NCBI RefSeq assembly: GCF_015355755.1 | Contig: NZ_JACVEE010000006.1 | Location: 124,001-188,000 of the forward strand | DNA from: Nocardia sp. XZ_19_385 | Lineage (GTDB): Bacteria; Actinomycetota; Actinomycetes; Mycobacteriales; Mycobacteriaceae | Direction: 5' to 3' | DNA: 64,000 bases | Shown: in pieces, positions 33,030 to 41,810 of the stretch | Layout of the letters: each line of letters starts with the position of its first letter | Numbering within the stretch: position 1 is the stretch's first letter | The notes under the pieces: model-generated | The model's database searches: none | Seen by the model: the letters and a program-made list of their open reading frames with translations, nothing else | Told to the model about the DNA's origin: nothing | Position numbers and translations under genes: made by a program

Positions 33030-33049
33030 TATCTGCATGGAAGCAGATA
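33030..33049. promoter_or_regulatory. Palindromic MarR-type operator
   Basis: TATCTGC-ATGGAA-GCAGATA, a perfect 7-bp inverted repeat with a 6-base centre, lies 24 bases upstream of the MarR start and 53 bases upstream of the SnoaL-like gene. AT-rich flanks (AGTATTTA on one side, TATTG on the other) could supply -10 elements on both strands. Confidence 0.7.
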
Positions 33050-33101
33050 TTGCGTGTGTGCAGTATCTGTCCAATTCTAACGAGTAAGGAAGTGAACCGC
33101 C

Positions 33102-33551
33102 ATGCAGGGTCAACAGGAAATCGCCGAGGTGCGGGCAGTGCTGAACGGACTGATCGCCGCCTGGGACCGCAACGACGCGGAGGCATACGGCGCACTGTTC
33201 ACCGAGGACGCCAGCTATGTCAGCTTCGTCGGCACCGTTTATCAGGGGCGCCGCGACATCGTGCAGAGCCATCGCGCGCTGTTCGCGAAGTTCTTGGAGG
33301 GCTCCAAGCTCGCCGACGAGGTCCTCGACATCCGCTTCTACGGAACGGATGTGGCCGTCGTCAACGGCCGGGGCGACACCTACAAAGGTAAGCGGCCGCA
33401 GAAGCTCAGCAAGGTCCAGACGTACCTGCTGGTCCGGGACGCCGGCGGCCGGTGGCTCGTCGCCGCCTTCCAGAACACCCAGCGCAAGCCGGTGATGGAG
33501 AAGATCTCGTTCATGTTCGCTCCGGACACCGTCCCCCAGGCGCAGCAGTGA
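33102..33551 (+). CDS. SnoaL-like (NTF2 fold) protein
   Basis: 149-residue NTF2-fold protein of the SnoaL/DUF4440 group: IAEVRAVLNGLIAAWDRNDAEAYGALFTEDASYVSFVGTVYQGRRDIVQSHRALF, then VAVVNGRGDTYKG and YLLVRDAGGRWLVAAFQNTQ. Such proteins are ketosteroid-isomerase-like enzymes or ligand-binding modules. ATG follows AAGGAAG. Its stop overlaps the GTG of the following SDR. Divergent from a MarR gene that probably represses it. Confidence 0.87.
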   Translation: MQGQQEIAEVRAVLNGLIAAWDRNDAEAYGALFTEDASYVSFVGTVYQGRRDIVQSHRALFAKFLEGSKLADEVLDIRFYGTDVAVVNGRGDTYKGKRPQKLSKVQTYLLVRDAGGRWLVAAFQNTQRKPVMEKISFMFAPDTVPQAQQ

Positions 33552-34315
33552 GCTCGCACCGACGGGCGCTGGTCACCGGTGCCAGTACCGGTATCGGACA
33601 CGCCTTCGCCCGCCGACTGGCCCAGGCCGGCTATCGCGTCACGGCTGTCGCCCGCAGCGAGCACCGCTTGCGGGACCTGGTCGGCGAACTCGGGCCCGAC
33701 CACCACTTTCTGATAGCCGATCTCACGACCGAACAGGGCCTGCGGCGGGTCGTGGACCACCTGGCCGATCAGCCGGTCGACCTGCTGGTCAACAATGCGG
33801 GCACCGCTTACCACGGCCCCTTCACCCGCACCCTGCCCGGCGACGCCGCCACCACCATTCGACTCAACTGCGAGGCCATGACCGTCCTCGCGCACGCCTT
33901 CCTCACCCACGCGGAGCCAGGCGGCGCGCTCATCAACGTCTCCTCCACTCTCGCCTTCGCCCCGACTCCGGACCTCGCGGTCTACAGCGCCAGCAAGGCG
34001 TTCGCCGCCGCACTGTCCGTGGCGCTGTGGCATGAGCACAAGGACCGCGGCATCTACGTGATGGGCTTATGCCCCGGCCCGACCGCCACCGAATCGGCTG
34101 CTGAATCCCACACCGGCGTCCCCAAGGCCCTCATCCAGACCCCGGAAGAACTGGTAGCCCACGCGATGAAAGCCCTCACCCGGCGCAAACGCCCCATCGT
34201 CGTGCCGGGTTCGGCCAACACTCTGTTCGCTCTGGTCGCGCGCGTCTTGCCGCACAGCGCCTTTGCCGGACCGAACAGCAAAGGCCCCGCGTTGACGCCA
34301 TCAGCAAACCGGTGA
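33548..34315 (+). CDS. SDR family oxidoreductase
   Basis: 255-residue short-chain dehydrogenase starting at GTG (VSSHRRALVTGASTGIGHAFARRLAQAGYRV). It has the TGASTGIG cofactor motif, LLVNNAG, catalytic Ser in NVSSTLAF, and YSASK (Tyr146, Lys150), followed by CPGPTATES. It lacks the usual C-terminal substrate loop motifs that would name a substrate. The start overlaps the SnoaL-like stop by 4 bases (GTGA), so the two are translated together under the MarR-type operator. Confidence 0.9.
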   Translation: MSSHRRALVTGASTGIGHAFARRLAQAGYRVTAVARSEHRLRDLVGELGPDHHFLIADLTTEQGLRRVVDHLADQPVDLLVNNAGTAYHGPFTRTLPGDAATTIRLNCEAMTVLAHAFLTHAEPGGALINVSSTLAFAPTPDLAVYSASKAFAAALSVALWHEHKDRGIYVMGLCPGPTATESAAESHTGVPKALIQTPEELVAHAMKALTRRKRPIVVPGSANTLFALVARVLPHSAFAGPNSKGPALTPSANR

Positions 34316-34329
34316 AGTGCAGCCGCCGG

Positions 34330-35565
34330 CTAGCCGATTTCGACGACCCGCGCCCATTCCGGCGGTCTGTCCGGGACGTACTCGGAATCGCTTTCGCTCC
34401 ACGAAGGCGCGCGGCGGAACAAGCCCACGACAGTCCGGCAGGACGGCTTGGCCACGGGCCAGGGTGTCTGGCCGTCGGTCAAGACCACGATGACGTCCGG
34501 GCGGGGGTGGGCGCGAAGGGCTTTGGCGAAGCCGGTGCGTAGGTCGGTTCCGCCGCCGCCCATCAGCGGTATGCCCTCGGCCGCGCACAGCGGGTGCGCG
34601 ATACGGGCGGCCGCGTCGCAGGACATCACGGTGACCAGGTCGCGGCGGCCGCCCACGGCGCGGCTGATGGCGGTCGCTTCGAGCAGGGCGCTGCCGAGTT
34701 CGGTGTCGCTGACCGAACCGGAGGTATCGATGATCACGGTGACGCGGGGTGGTGTGCGCCGCAGGCTGGGCAGGAGTACGCCGGGCACACCGGCCGAGCG
34801 GCGCGCGGGCCGGCTGTAGGTGTAGTCCTCGCCGACTCCGGGCGTGGAGACGGCCGCGCGCAGTGCCGCGCCGAGTAGATCGCGCCACGGTTGTGGTGGA
34901 TGGAATGCTTCCTGGGCCCAGCGCCGCCAGCCTTGCGGCACGTCGCCGGGGCGGCCGATGATGGCCTGCGCCACTCGGAAGCGCACACCGTCGCGTTCCT
35001 GTTCGCTGAGTCCATCCGCACCGGACGGACCCAGCTCCCATTCGCGTTCCAGTCCGTCGGCCCCGCTGCCGCAGTCGAGCCATGCCATGCCGGCCGTGTA
35101 CGTCCCGAACCGGAACTCACGCAGGTATTCCTCCATGAGTTTGCCTGGGGGCAAGTCGATGTCGGCGGGCAGGATCGCGCCCTCCGGCCGCACCAGTCCG
35201 TCGCCGAAGATATCGTCGTTGATCTCGAAATCCGCGGCGATGTTCATTCGCAGCCGTTCGCCCGGCCCGCTCAGGTCGTGCTCGCGGGCGAAGCGTTCAC
35301 CGCGGCCGTGATGGTCGCGCAGCAGGTGGGAGACCTCGTGCACCAGGACCCCGGCCAATTCCTCGACGGGCATGCTGTCCACGAAGGCGGGCGAGACGTA
35401 GCAGCGCCAGTATCGGTCGACGCTCATCGTCGGGACGCGCCGCGACGCGACGATGTGCAGGGCGAACAGGGCGGTCGCCAGGTAGGGCCGGACTCGCACG
35501 GCGTAGAGCCGGGCGGCGAAGAGCTTGTCCAGGTCCAGGTTTCGATCCGCGGTGGGGGCGCTCAT
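34330..35565 (-). CDS. DUF2201 metallopeptidase-like / VWA domain protein
   Basis: 411-residue two-domain protein. The N-terminal part is a putative zinc-metallopeptidase-like domain with HEVSHLLRDHHGR (His76, Glu77, His80); the C-terminal part is a VWA-like domain with MIDAS residues in IDTSGSVSD (Asp280, Ser282, Ser284) and VLTDGQTPWP. This matches the DUF2201 pair of domains. VWA proteins next to MoxR ATPases usually act as their substrate adaptors in metal insertion or protein remodelling. The ATG overlaps the MoxR stop by 4 bases. Last gene of a three-gene minus-strand operon. Confidence 0.9.
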   Translation of the reverse strand: MSAPTADRNLDLDKLFAARLYAVRVRPYLATALFALHIVASRRVPTMSVDRYWRCYVSPAFVDSMPVEELAGVLVHEVSHLLRDHHGRGERFAREHDLSGPGERLRMNIAADFEINDDIFGDGLVRPEGAILPADIDLPPGKLMEEYLREFRFGTYTAGMAWLDCGSGADGLEREWELGPSGADGLSEQERDGVRFRVAQAIIGRPGDVPQGWRRWAQEAFHPPQPWRDLLGAALRAAVSTPGVGEDYTYSRPARRSAGVPGVLLPSLRRTPPRVTVIIDTSGSVSDTELGSALLEATAISRAVGGRRDLVTVMSCDAAARIAHPLCAAEGIPLMGGGGTDLRTGFAKALRAHPRPDVIVVLTDGQTPWPVAKPSCRTVVGLFRRAPSWSESDSEYVPDRPPEWARVVEIG

Positions 35566-36797
35566 CCGCGCTCCCGCACGAGCTCGGCGGCACGATCCGC
35601 GCGCTGCGACAACGAGACCACGCCCGCGAGCTGCTCGATCGAGGCGGGCACCTCCCAATTCTCTTGGCGCAGTGTGGCGAGCGTGGTGGCGGGGACGACC
35701 ACCAGATCCGGCGGCCCGGTTTCGATCGCCAGGACCAGCAGTGCCCACGCCGCATCCCAGCGGGCGCGGGCCGGGCGCTTACGCACCGCCGCGACCACGC
35801 CGTCGAGGACAGCCTGGCGCAGATCACCGCGCTCGGGGAGTTCGGCGGCGGTCGGGTCGGCCAGCAGCAGCTCGGGGTCCGGCAGGTCCATCCGGTCCAG
35901 GCTGGTGAGCAGTTCGAAACCCGGCCCGTCCCCCACCGCGCCCCGAACCAGCTGCGACAGCACATCTTTGGATGATCCGGCCGCGGTGGCGAACGCGATC
36001 AGCCGCAGCGCCATCTCCCAACTGCGCGGCGAAGCCCAGGCGCCGCCGCGGCGCGCGTCACTGCTCGGCATCTGATGCACCAGTTTCGGGCGCGCCGCGA
36101 GCAGGACGCACACGGCGCGGCGCGCGAAAGCCACTGCGTCGGTGAGCTTTACCGGGTCGAGCCGCGGCAGCGTCGCGCGCGGCCAGGTGCCGCCGAGACC
36201 ACGCACAACCACCTCGTGATCGTGCACCCACTGCAGGTGCACGAACCGGTTGGCCAGCGGCGGGCTCAGCTCCCAGCCGTCAGCCGCCGAGGAGCGCGGG
36301 TTGGCCGCCGCCACGATCCGGACGCCCGGCGGCAGCTTCAGCGAACCGATCCGCCGCTCCAGCACGAGCCGCAGCAGGGCGGCCTGGACGGCGGGCGGCG
36401 CGGTGGACAGCTCGTCGAGGAACAGCAGCCCGCGGCCCGCCCGGACCAATCGCACCGCCCAGTCCGGTGGCGCCATCGGCACACCGTGCTGCGCCGGGTC
36501 GTCGCCGACGATGGGCAGGCCCGAAAAGTCCGAGGGCTCATGGACGCTCGCGATCACCGTGGTGAGCGGAAGTTCCAGGGTTTCGGCCAGTTGCGTCAGG
36601 GCCGCGGTCTTACCGATCCCCGGCTCACCCCACAGCAGCACCGGCAGGTCGGCGGCCACGGCCAGGGTGAGGGCCTCGAGTTGGTTGTTGGGCCGGGGCT
36701 CGGTGGTGGCCGCACCGAGCAGCGTCAGCAGATCGGCGGCGATATCGAGTTGGGAAGCGTGGGTGGGGGCGGCGGAGTTCAGGAGTGCAGCAGACAT
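35562..36797 (-). CDS. MoxR-type AAA ATPase
   Basis: 411-residue AAA+ ATPase: Walker A GEPGIGKT (57-64), Walker B GLLFLDEL (123-130), sensor 1 in VRIVAAANP, and Arg-finger region ELSPPLANRFVHLQW. The MoxR clade acts as a chaperone-like remodeller together with VWA partners; the VWA gene overlaps by 4 bases. Start ATG at 36797 follows AAGGTGA. The N-terminal 40 residues before the ATPase core are not recognisable. Substrate of the complex unknown. Confidence 0.9.
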   Translation of the reverse strand: MSAALLNSAAPTHASQLDIAADLLTLLGAATTEPRPNNQLEALTLAVAADLPVLLWGEPGIGKTAALTQLAETLELPLTTVIASVHEPSDFSGLPIVGDDPAQHGVPMAPPDWAVRLVRAGRGLLFLDELSTAPPAVQAALLRLVLERRIGSLKLPPGVRIVAAANPRSSAADGWELSPPLANRFVHLQWVHDHEVVVRGLGGTWPRATLPRLDPVKLTDAVAFARRAVCVLLAARPKLVHQMPSSDARRGGAWASPRSWEMALRLIAFATAAGSSKDVLSQLVRGAVGDGPGFELLTSLDRMDLPDPELLLADPTAAELPERGDLRQAVLDGVVAAVRKRPARARWDAAWALLVLAIETGPPDLVVVPATTLATLRQENWEVPASIEQLAGVVSLSQRADRAAELVRERG

Positions 36798-36896
36798 ATG
36801 AATCACCTTGTGTCGGAGGAGTATCGACGAATGCGACAGCGGTGCGCGGCAGTCGCCGGAACGGAAGGAATCGAGTCGCGCCGGAGCCCGGCGGGG

Positions 36897-38261
36897 TCAG
36901 TGTCGTGTCGCGTTGCGCGGGTGCGCGCGATGATTTCGTGGCGGGCGTACCCCGGGATATTCGGGCGTGAGTTGCGGTGTGGACAGGCCTGATCGGTAGA
37001 GCCCGTACGTGATTCGCTGTTGCGCGGTGGCTGCCAGTTCATCCCGGAGCGCGCCGTCGCGCAGGATTGCTTGGGGACCGAGCAGGCCTTCGACGACGGC
37101 GAGCGCACCGGCGGTGTCGCCGTGTGCGAGACGTTCGCGAACGCCTGCGAGACAGTCCGGTTGGCGATGCGCATGATCGATCGCCTGTAGGCAGGGCACC
37201 GGGGCACCGGTCAGCGCTGCCAGGAGTTCCTCGCGCCGGATCTCGGCCGGGTCGTGATCCAGCGCGGACAGCACACCGTCGACCAGGCCGATCCGGTGTT
37301 GCTCGCCACGGCATTCCACTACCTGCGTGCGTTCGCCGGGCAGGGAGACCCGGACGGAGTCCCTCGGCGAATACTCCGGCACCAGCGCCGCCGCGACCAT
37401 CGGATGCAGTCGATCCGGCGAGATCGCGCCGGTACGAAGCAGTTCCAGGTCGGGTGACTGCCAGGTCGCGGCGTCGGGCAGCACCGGTAGCGCGGACACG
37501 GCTCCGGCCGGATATCCCGTCGCGATCCGCAGACCGGCCGGCTCCAGCTCGGCGATCACCCGTTGCCGGGCACCCAGCCGCACCAGGACCGTATTCGTGT
37601 GCCGCTCTTCGGAATCGAGCAGAATTCTCGCCTCGTCCGCCCACCGTTCCACGGCGTATCCGTGCTCGGGTAGCGCGATTTTCAGTAGGGCCGGGTCCAG
37701 CGCGGACCGGTCGGCGCGTGGTTCGGCTCCGCACCGCCCGCGCAGCTCATCGGCTCTGCGTGCATCCCAGAGGTGCCGGTGCAGGTCCATCCGGAAGCGG
37801 CGGTCCGGCCGGGGATGCGGGTGCTGCCCGGCCGTTGCCCCTGCCTTGTCCCACAGCGCGAGACTGACCCGTTGCCCGGCATCCGCCCAGGCGGGCGCCG
37901 TACGGACCACCAGATGCACGAAACCGGCTGCGCCCCAAGAATACCGAGCGAGTGTGATCGTCAGTCCCGGCCGGAGCAAACCATCTGGTGCAACCCGCGG
38001 CAGGTGCCAGCGCAGCAGATCCGGGGCCAGATGCCGAAGGTCGGACTGCATATCGGCGGCCAGCTCCCGGCCGTACGTCCTTGCCACAGAACGCATGTCG
38101 AGGTCGACATCGAATCCCGCGGCAGCACAGGAACCCGCCCAATCCCCGGCCTGACGCCGAGCGGTAGCGGTCTCGATCATGGAGGGCGGCACGGCGAATT
38201 CCCGCACGCGCGGCCAGAAGGAAGCGAAGGAATAGTCCGCATTCGTCTGCACAGTGAGCAT
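36897..38261 (-). CDS. Hypothetical protein heading the MoxR-VWA operon
   Basis: 454-residue soluble protein of no family I recognise. It starts LTVQTNADYSFASFWPRVREFAVPPSMIETATARRQAGDWAGSCAAAGFDVDLDMRSVARTYG, where RRQAGDWAGSCAAAGF suggests a helical-repeat-like N-terminus. The middle is rich in Trp and Arg (RMDLHRHLWDARRADEL), and a helical C-terminus follows (REELLAALTGAPVPCLQAIDHAHRQPDCLAGVRERLAHG). Start ATG at 38261 follows AGGTGAG. It lies 99 bases upstream of the MoxR gene on the same strand and is probably the first gene of that operon, hence a candidate partner or substrate of the ATPase. Confidence 0.82.
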   Translation of the reverse strand: MLTVQTNADYSFASFWPRVREFAVPPSMIETATARRQAGDWAGSCAAAGFDVDLDMRSVARTYGRELAADMQSDLRHLAPDLLRWHLPRVAPDGLLRPGLTITLARYSWGAAGFVHLVVRTAPAWADAGQRVSLALWDKAGATAGQHPHPRPDRRFRMDLHRHLWDARRADELRGRCGAEPRADRSALDPALLKIALPEHGYAVERWADEARILLDSEERHTNTVLVRLGARQRVIAELEPAGLRIATGYPAGAVSALPVLPDAATWQSPDLELLRTGAISPDRLHPMVAAALVPEYSPRDSVRVSLPGERTQVVECRGEQHRIGLVDGVLSALDHDPAEIRREELLAALTGAPVPCLQAIDHAHRQPDCLAGVRERLAHGDTAGALAVVEGLLGPQAILRDGALRDELAATAQQRITYGLYRSGLSTPQLTPEYPGVRPPRNHRAHPRNATRH

Positions 38262-38362
38262 CAGCACTCACCTAGGACGAACGGGACCCCCAATCTACGA
38301 TCAGAAATCATCATCGAGCCGATGATAGAGCGCACCGCCGAAACTCGCCAACTCACGGCTCG

Positions 38363-38385
38363 ACGTTGGCCGAACCCGCCAACGT
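38363..38385. promoter_or_regulatory. Inverted repeat between MoxR operon and fabH
   Basis: ACGTTGGC-CGAACCC-GCCAACGT is a perfect 8-bp inverted repeat with a 7-base centre, about 100 bases upstream of the minus-strand operon and 118 bases upstream of fabH. Candidate operator; it could also be a hairpin. The remaining intergenic DNA (38262-38502) holds possible -10 boxes (TACAAAT, TAGAGT) for fabH and nothing else I can assign. Confidence 0.45.
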
Positions 38386-38502
38386 CAGCCAACGAAAGTA
38401 TGTGGATTCGGCAGTGTCATCGTCCGATTCCTACAAATAGAGTCTCGGTACAACACTTGGTTCAACAACGCGGCCGACGGCCGCCTGCCGAAGGAATTGC
38501 CT

Positions 38503-39540
38503 GTGAAGGTGCAGATCAAAACCGCGCCGCCGGTGGCGCATGCGTCCATGCTGGGTCTCGGGGTGTATCGACCCCGCCGGGTGGTCCCCAATGCCGAGAT
38601 CGTCGACCGCATCGAATCCTCGGACGAATGGATTCGGACGCGGTCCGGTATCGGGGCGCGACGGTGGGCGGAGCCCGACGAGACCATTGTCGAGATGAGC
38701 GCGGCGGCGGCACGGAAAGCGCTCGCCGCAACCGGGATCGACACCGAGCAGGTCGACGCGGTCGTGCTGGCCACGTCGTCGCAGATGGTGCTGGGACCGG
38801 CGGCGGCCGCGGTGGTGGCCACCGAACTGGGGATGCACGACACTGCCGCGTTCGACATCTCCGCGGGCTGTGCCGGATTCTGTTACGCGCTGGCCAGCGC
38901 GGCGAGTTTGGTTCGCGCCGGCGAAGCCCGCAATGTCCTGGTCATCGGCGTGGAACGACTGTCGGATCTGCTCGACCCCACCGACCGGGGCTGCGCGTTC
39001 ATCTTCGCCGACGGGGCCGGCGCCGTTGTCGTCGGCCGGGCGGAGTCCGAGGGAATCGGGCCGGTCGCCTGGGGCTCGGACGGTAGCCAGACCGCTGCGA
39101 TCAAGCAGGACAAGGATTTCCAGCAGTACTTCGCCGAAGTGGCGGCGGCGGAAGCAAGTGGCGGGACGTCGGAGCGGCCGTACATTCGAATGAATGGCCA
39201 GGCGGTATTCCGTTGGGCTGTCACGTTCTTGGAGAAGGCGTGCCGTGATGCGCTGGATCGGGCCGGTGTCACGGTCGAGGACCTGGATGCTTTCGTGCCG
39301 CACCAGGCCAACAGCCGGATCACCGACGCGCTGATTCGGGTACTGGAGGTGCCGGACACCGTCGCGGTAGCGCGTGACATCGCAGAAGCCGGAAACACCA
39401 GTGCTGCGTCGATTCCGCTGGCGATGGAAGAGCTGCTGCGCTCCGGCGCTGCCCAGCAGGGCGACACCGCGTTGCTCCTCGGTTTCGGTGCCGGGCTGGC
39501 CTACGCGGGCCAGGTTGTTCGCCTGCCTTCGATCGGGTGA
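38503..39540 (+). CDS. fabH: 3-oxoacyl-ACP synthase III (FabH family)
   Basis: 345-residue ketosynthase III. The catalytic triad is Cys123 (DISAGCAGFCYAL), His267 (FVPHQANSRI) and Asn298 (EAGNTSAASIPLA). N-terminal LGLGVYRPRRVVPNAEI and SSDEWIRTRSGIGARRWA are standard FabH blocks. The family condenses an acyl-CoA starter with malonyl-ACP to begin fatty acid synthesis; in mycolata it links the FAS-I product to FAS-II. It stands alone here, so a specialised starter unit is equally possible. Start GTG at 38503 is chosen for AAGGAA 6 bases upstream. Confidence 0.9.
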   Translation: MKVQIKTAPPVAHASMLGLGVYRPRRVVPNAEIVDRIESSDEWIRTRSGIGARRWAEPDETIVEMSAAAARKALAATGIDTEQVDAVVLATSSQMVLGPAAAAVVATELGMHDTAAFDISAGCAGFCYALASAASLVRAGEARNVLVIGVERLSDLLDPTDRGCAFIFADGAGAVVVGRAESEGIGPVAWGSDGSQTAAIKQDKDFQQYFAEVAAAEASGGTSERPYIRMNGQAVFRWAVTFLEKACRDALDRAGVTVEDLDAFVPHQANSRITDALIRVLEVPDTVAVARDIAEAGNTSAASIPLAMEELLRSGAAQQGDTALLLGFGAGLAYAGQVVRLPSIG

Positions 39541-39560
39541 GTCACGGGGCCGGATAGTTT

Positions 39561-39589
39561 TTGACGGGACTGTCCAACGGTGGTTGTAT
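39561..39589 (+). promoter_or_regulatory. Promoter for leaderless GH114-like gene
   Basis: TTGACG (39561-39566), 17-base spacer, TTGTAT (39584-39589). The GTG start of the downstream gene begins 6 bases after the -10, exactly where transcription should start, so the mRNA is probably leaderless. Confidence 0.6.
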
Positions 39590-39595
39590 TTGCCT

Positions 39596-40417
39596 GTGCC
39601 TGAACGGTTTTCAAGTGTCCGCAGGAGTCGGCGCTGGGCGGCGGCGCTGGTCGCCGTGGCCGGCTGCCTGGTTGTGCAGCAGGCGGGTGCCGCGAGCGCC
39701 GCGCCTGCGATAACGCTGCCGCCGGTGCACGCCGGGTTCGATTACCAGATCACGAGCGCTTACGCGCCGCCGCCCGGCGTCACGGTTGTCAGTCGTGATC
39801 ATGGCGCCGAGCGGGCCGAGGGGCTGTACAACATTTGCTATGTGAATGGCTTCCAGGTGCAGCCGGACGCCGAGAGCGAGTGGCCCGCGGATCTGTTGCT
39901 GCGGGACAAGGACGGCAATGTCGTCTACGACGCGGTGTGGAACGAGGCGTTGCTGGATATCCGCACCGCCGACAAACGCACTCGGATCGCGGACCAGGTC
40001 GGGCTGTGGATCGACGAATGCGCGAGCAAGCGGTTCAATGCGGTCGAGGTCGACAACTATGACAGCTACAGCAGGTCGCAGGGGCTGCTGACCACCGACC
40101 AAGCGGTCACCTTCATCGCCTTGCTCGCCAAGCGCTCGCATGACCGCGGCCTCGCCATCGGCCAGAAGAACGCCGCCGAGCTCGTCGACCAAAAGACCAC
40201 TGCCGGACTGGATTTCGCGGTGGCAGAGGAGTGTGGCGACACCGAGGAGTGCGGTGTCTACGCGACCGCCTATGGCGACCACGTCATCGATATCGAGTAC
40301 ACCGAAGCCGGCCTGGCAGCGGCGTGCGCGGGTTATGGCAGCAAGATGAGCATCGTGCTCCGAGATGTCGAGGTTTCCACCCCGGGTGACCCCGGCTACG
40401 TCCGGAAGACCTGCTGA
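39596..40417 (+). CDS. Secreted GH114-like (endo-alpha-1,4-polygalactosaminidase-like) protein
   Basis: 273-residue exported protein. Signal region RRSRRWAAALVAVAGCLVVQQAGAASAAPA follows a basic N-terminus. The mature domain begins PPVHAGFDYQITSAYAPPPGVTVVSRDH and contains NICYVNGFQVQP, WNEALLDIRT, GLWIDECASKRFNAVEVDNYDSY and AIGQKNAAELV. These are hallmarks of the TM1410/GH114 alpha/beta-barrel, in which the conserved Asp/Glu of VEVDNYD is near the active site. Predicted to hydrolyse an amino-sugar polysaccharide outside the cell. GTG at 39596 coincides with the predicted transcription start; no ribosome site. Confidence 0.85.
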   Translation: MPERFSSVRRSRRWAAALVAVAGCLVVQQAGAASAAPAITLPPVHAGFDYQITSAYAPPPGVTVVSRDHGAERAEGLYNICYVNGFQVQPDAESEWPADLLLRDKDGNVVYDAVWNEALLDIRTADKRTRIADQVGLWIDECASKRFNAVEVDNYDSYSRSQGLLTTDQAVTFIALLAKRSHDRGLAIGQKNAAELVDQKTTAGLDFAVAEECGDTEECGVYATAYGDHVIDIEYTEAGLAAACAGYGSKMSIVLRDVEVSTPGDPGYVRKTC

Positions 40418-40438
40418 ACAGGCGAACCCCCGCGGCGC

Positions 40439-41191
40439 CTAGCCGCGGCCCATGTAGGGCATTCCCGTCGCCATGACCGTCAGGAACGGGACGCTCGTGG
40501 TCAGCGGCAGATCGATGGTCTGAACGACCAGGCGGGCGACGTCGTCGGCGGCCATGGTCGGTTCGGGCCGGACGGTGCCGTCGGCTTGGAGCGCGCCCGC
40601 GGCGATCCCGGCGGTGAGTTCGGTTGCCGCATTGCCGATGTCGATCTGGCCGACCGCGATGTCGTGGGTACGACCTTCCAGGGCAAGGGCTTTCGTGAGA
40701 CCGGTGATGGCGTGCTTGCTGGCCGCGTAGCCGACCGTGTTCGGCCGGGGTGTGTGCGCGGAGATCGATCCGTTGTTGATGATCCGGCCGCCGCGCGGCT
40801 GCTGCGTCTTCATCAGCCGGAACGCGGCTTGGGCACACAGGAACGAACCGGTGAGATTGGTGTCGATCACGCGCCGCCAATCCTGCACGGACACTTCGTC
40901 GATGGGCTGCGAAGGGCCGAAAATGCCCGCGTTGTTCACGAGGACGTCCAAGCGGCCCCACCGGCCGGTGATGTGCTCGAAGAGGGCGGCGACGGCATCC
41001 GGGTCGGTGACGTCGGACGGAACGGCCGTCACGGCCCCCGGTCCGAGCGCGGCGGCGACGGTCTCGTCGAGTGTCGCGCCGGTGCGTCCCACGGCGATCA
41101 CCTGATGGCCCGCCGCGGCCAGGGCGAGGGTGATGGAACGGCCGAGGCCGCTGCCGGCGCCGGTGACGAGGACGATCTTGGATGTGGACAC
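40439..41191 (-). CDS. SDR family oxidoreductase
   Basis: 250-residue short-chain dehydrogenase starting at GTG ([31 protein letters not shown]). It shows [14 protein letters not shown], catalytic Ser in [10 protein letters not shown], and YAASK. The catalytic order is intact and the C-terminus ([17 protein letters not shown]) is typical of 3-ketoacyl-reductase-like SDRs. No ribosome site is evident before the GTG. Divergence is not shared with the adjacent membrane gene, which is on the same strand 23 bases upstream and may be co-transcribed. Confidence 0.9.
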   Translation of the reverse strand: MSTSKIVLVTGAGSGLGRSITLALAAAGHQVIAVGRTGATLDETVAAALGPGAVTAVPSDVTDPDAVAALFEHITGRWGRLDVLVNNAGIFGPSQPIDEVSVQDWRRVIDTNLTGSFLCAQAAFRLMKTQQPRGGRIINNGSISAHTPRPNTVGYAASKHAITGLTKALALEGRTHDIAVGQIDIGNAATELTAGIAAGALQADGTVRPEPTMAADDVARLVVQTIDLPLTTSVPFLTVMATGMPYMGRG

Positions 41192-41214
41192 GAAGACGAG
41201 CGTAACTCGAAGAT

Positions 41215-41634
41215 CTAGAGCTCGGACGCCACCTCTGTGCGAGCGCCGCGATCGAACACCAACAGGCCGAATACCAGCGCGGGGACGATCATGAGCAGGG
41301 CGTTGGAGCCCCACCACACGACGCTGAAATCGCCGTAGTAGGCCCAGAACGAGATCGCCATGAACCCGGCGCAGAACGTCAACGTGAGACCGACCGTCAG
41401 GACGATCCAGCCGAGCCGATGGCGAACGCGGACCAGATACACACCCGCGAATCCGAAGATCGAAGCGGCCAGATCCAGCGGAAAGAACGACCAATTCCAG
41501 GCCTGCACAACGGGATTCGTGTAGTCACGAAAAGCCGCGTCCTTCGGAATCGCGTCCACCGCGACCGCGATCCAGTAGACCATCAACAGCGCATCGGTCA
41601 CGAGCAGCAGAACCTTGCCCACCTTCAACCGCAT
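41215..41634 (-). CDS. DUF5360-like small membrane protein
   Basis: 139-residue membrane protein with four hydrophobic helices ([86 protein letters not shown]). The pattern with [19 protein letters not shown] between helices 1 and 2 matches YvaD/DUF5360-type proteins of unknown function. ATG follows GGGGGAGGAGGG. It precedes the SDR by 23 bases on the same strand. Confidence 0.8.
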   Translation of the reverse strand: MRLKVGKVLLLVTDALLMVYWIAVAVDAIPKDAAFRDYTNPVVQAWNWSFFPLDLAASIFGFAGVYLVRVRHRLGWIVLTVGLTLTFCAGFMAISFWAYYGDFSVVWWGSNALLMIVPALVFGLLVFDRGARTEVASEL

Positions 41635-41688
41635 GAAGCCCTCCTCCCCCGGTCAGCGTAGCCGTCGCGAGGGTACAGAAAGAGAACG

Positions 41689-41729
41689 GTGTCAGGGGTG
41701 GTGTCAGCCGGGTGTCAGAGCGGTGTCAG
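41689..41729 (+). promoter_or_regulatory. Four phased GTGTCAG direct repeats
   Basis: GTGTCAG occurs at 41689, 41701, 41712 and 41723, spaced 12, 11 and 11 bases, each preceded by G. Heptamers at 11-base intervals place all copies on one face of the helix. This is the known architecture for SARP/OmpR-type winged-helix activators. A TGTACA -10-like sequence lies about 18 bases after the last unit, before the gene at 41811. Confidence 0.72.
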
Positions 41730-41810
41730 CCGACCCCGCCAAAGTGTGTACATCGAACAAAAACAACCGGCACAAACCCAAGTGCCACAACCACTTTCGA
41801 GGAGCACACC

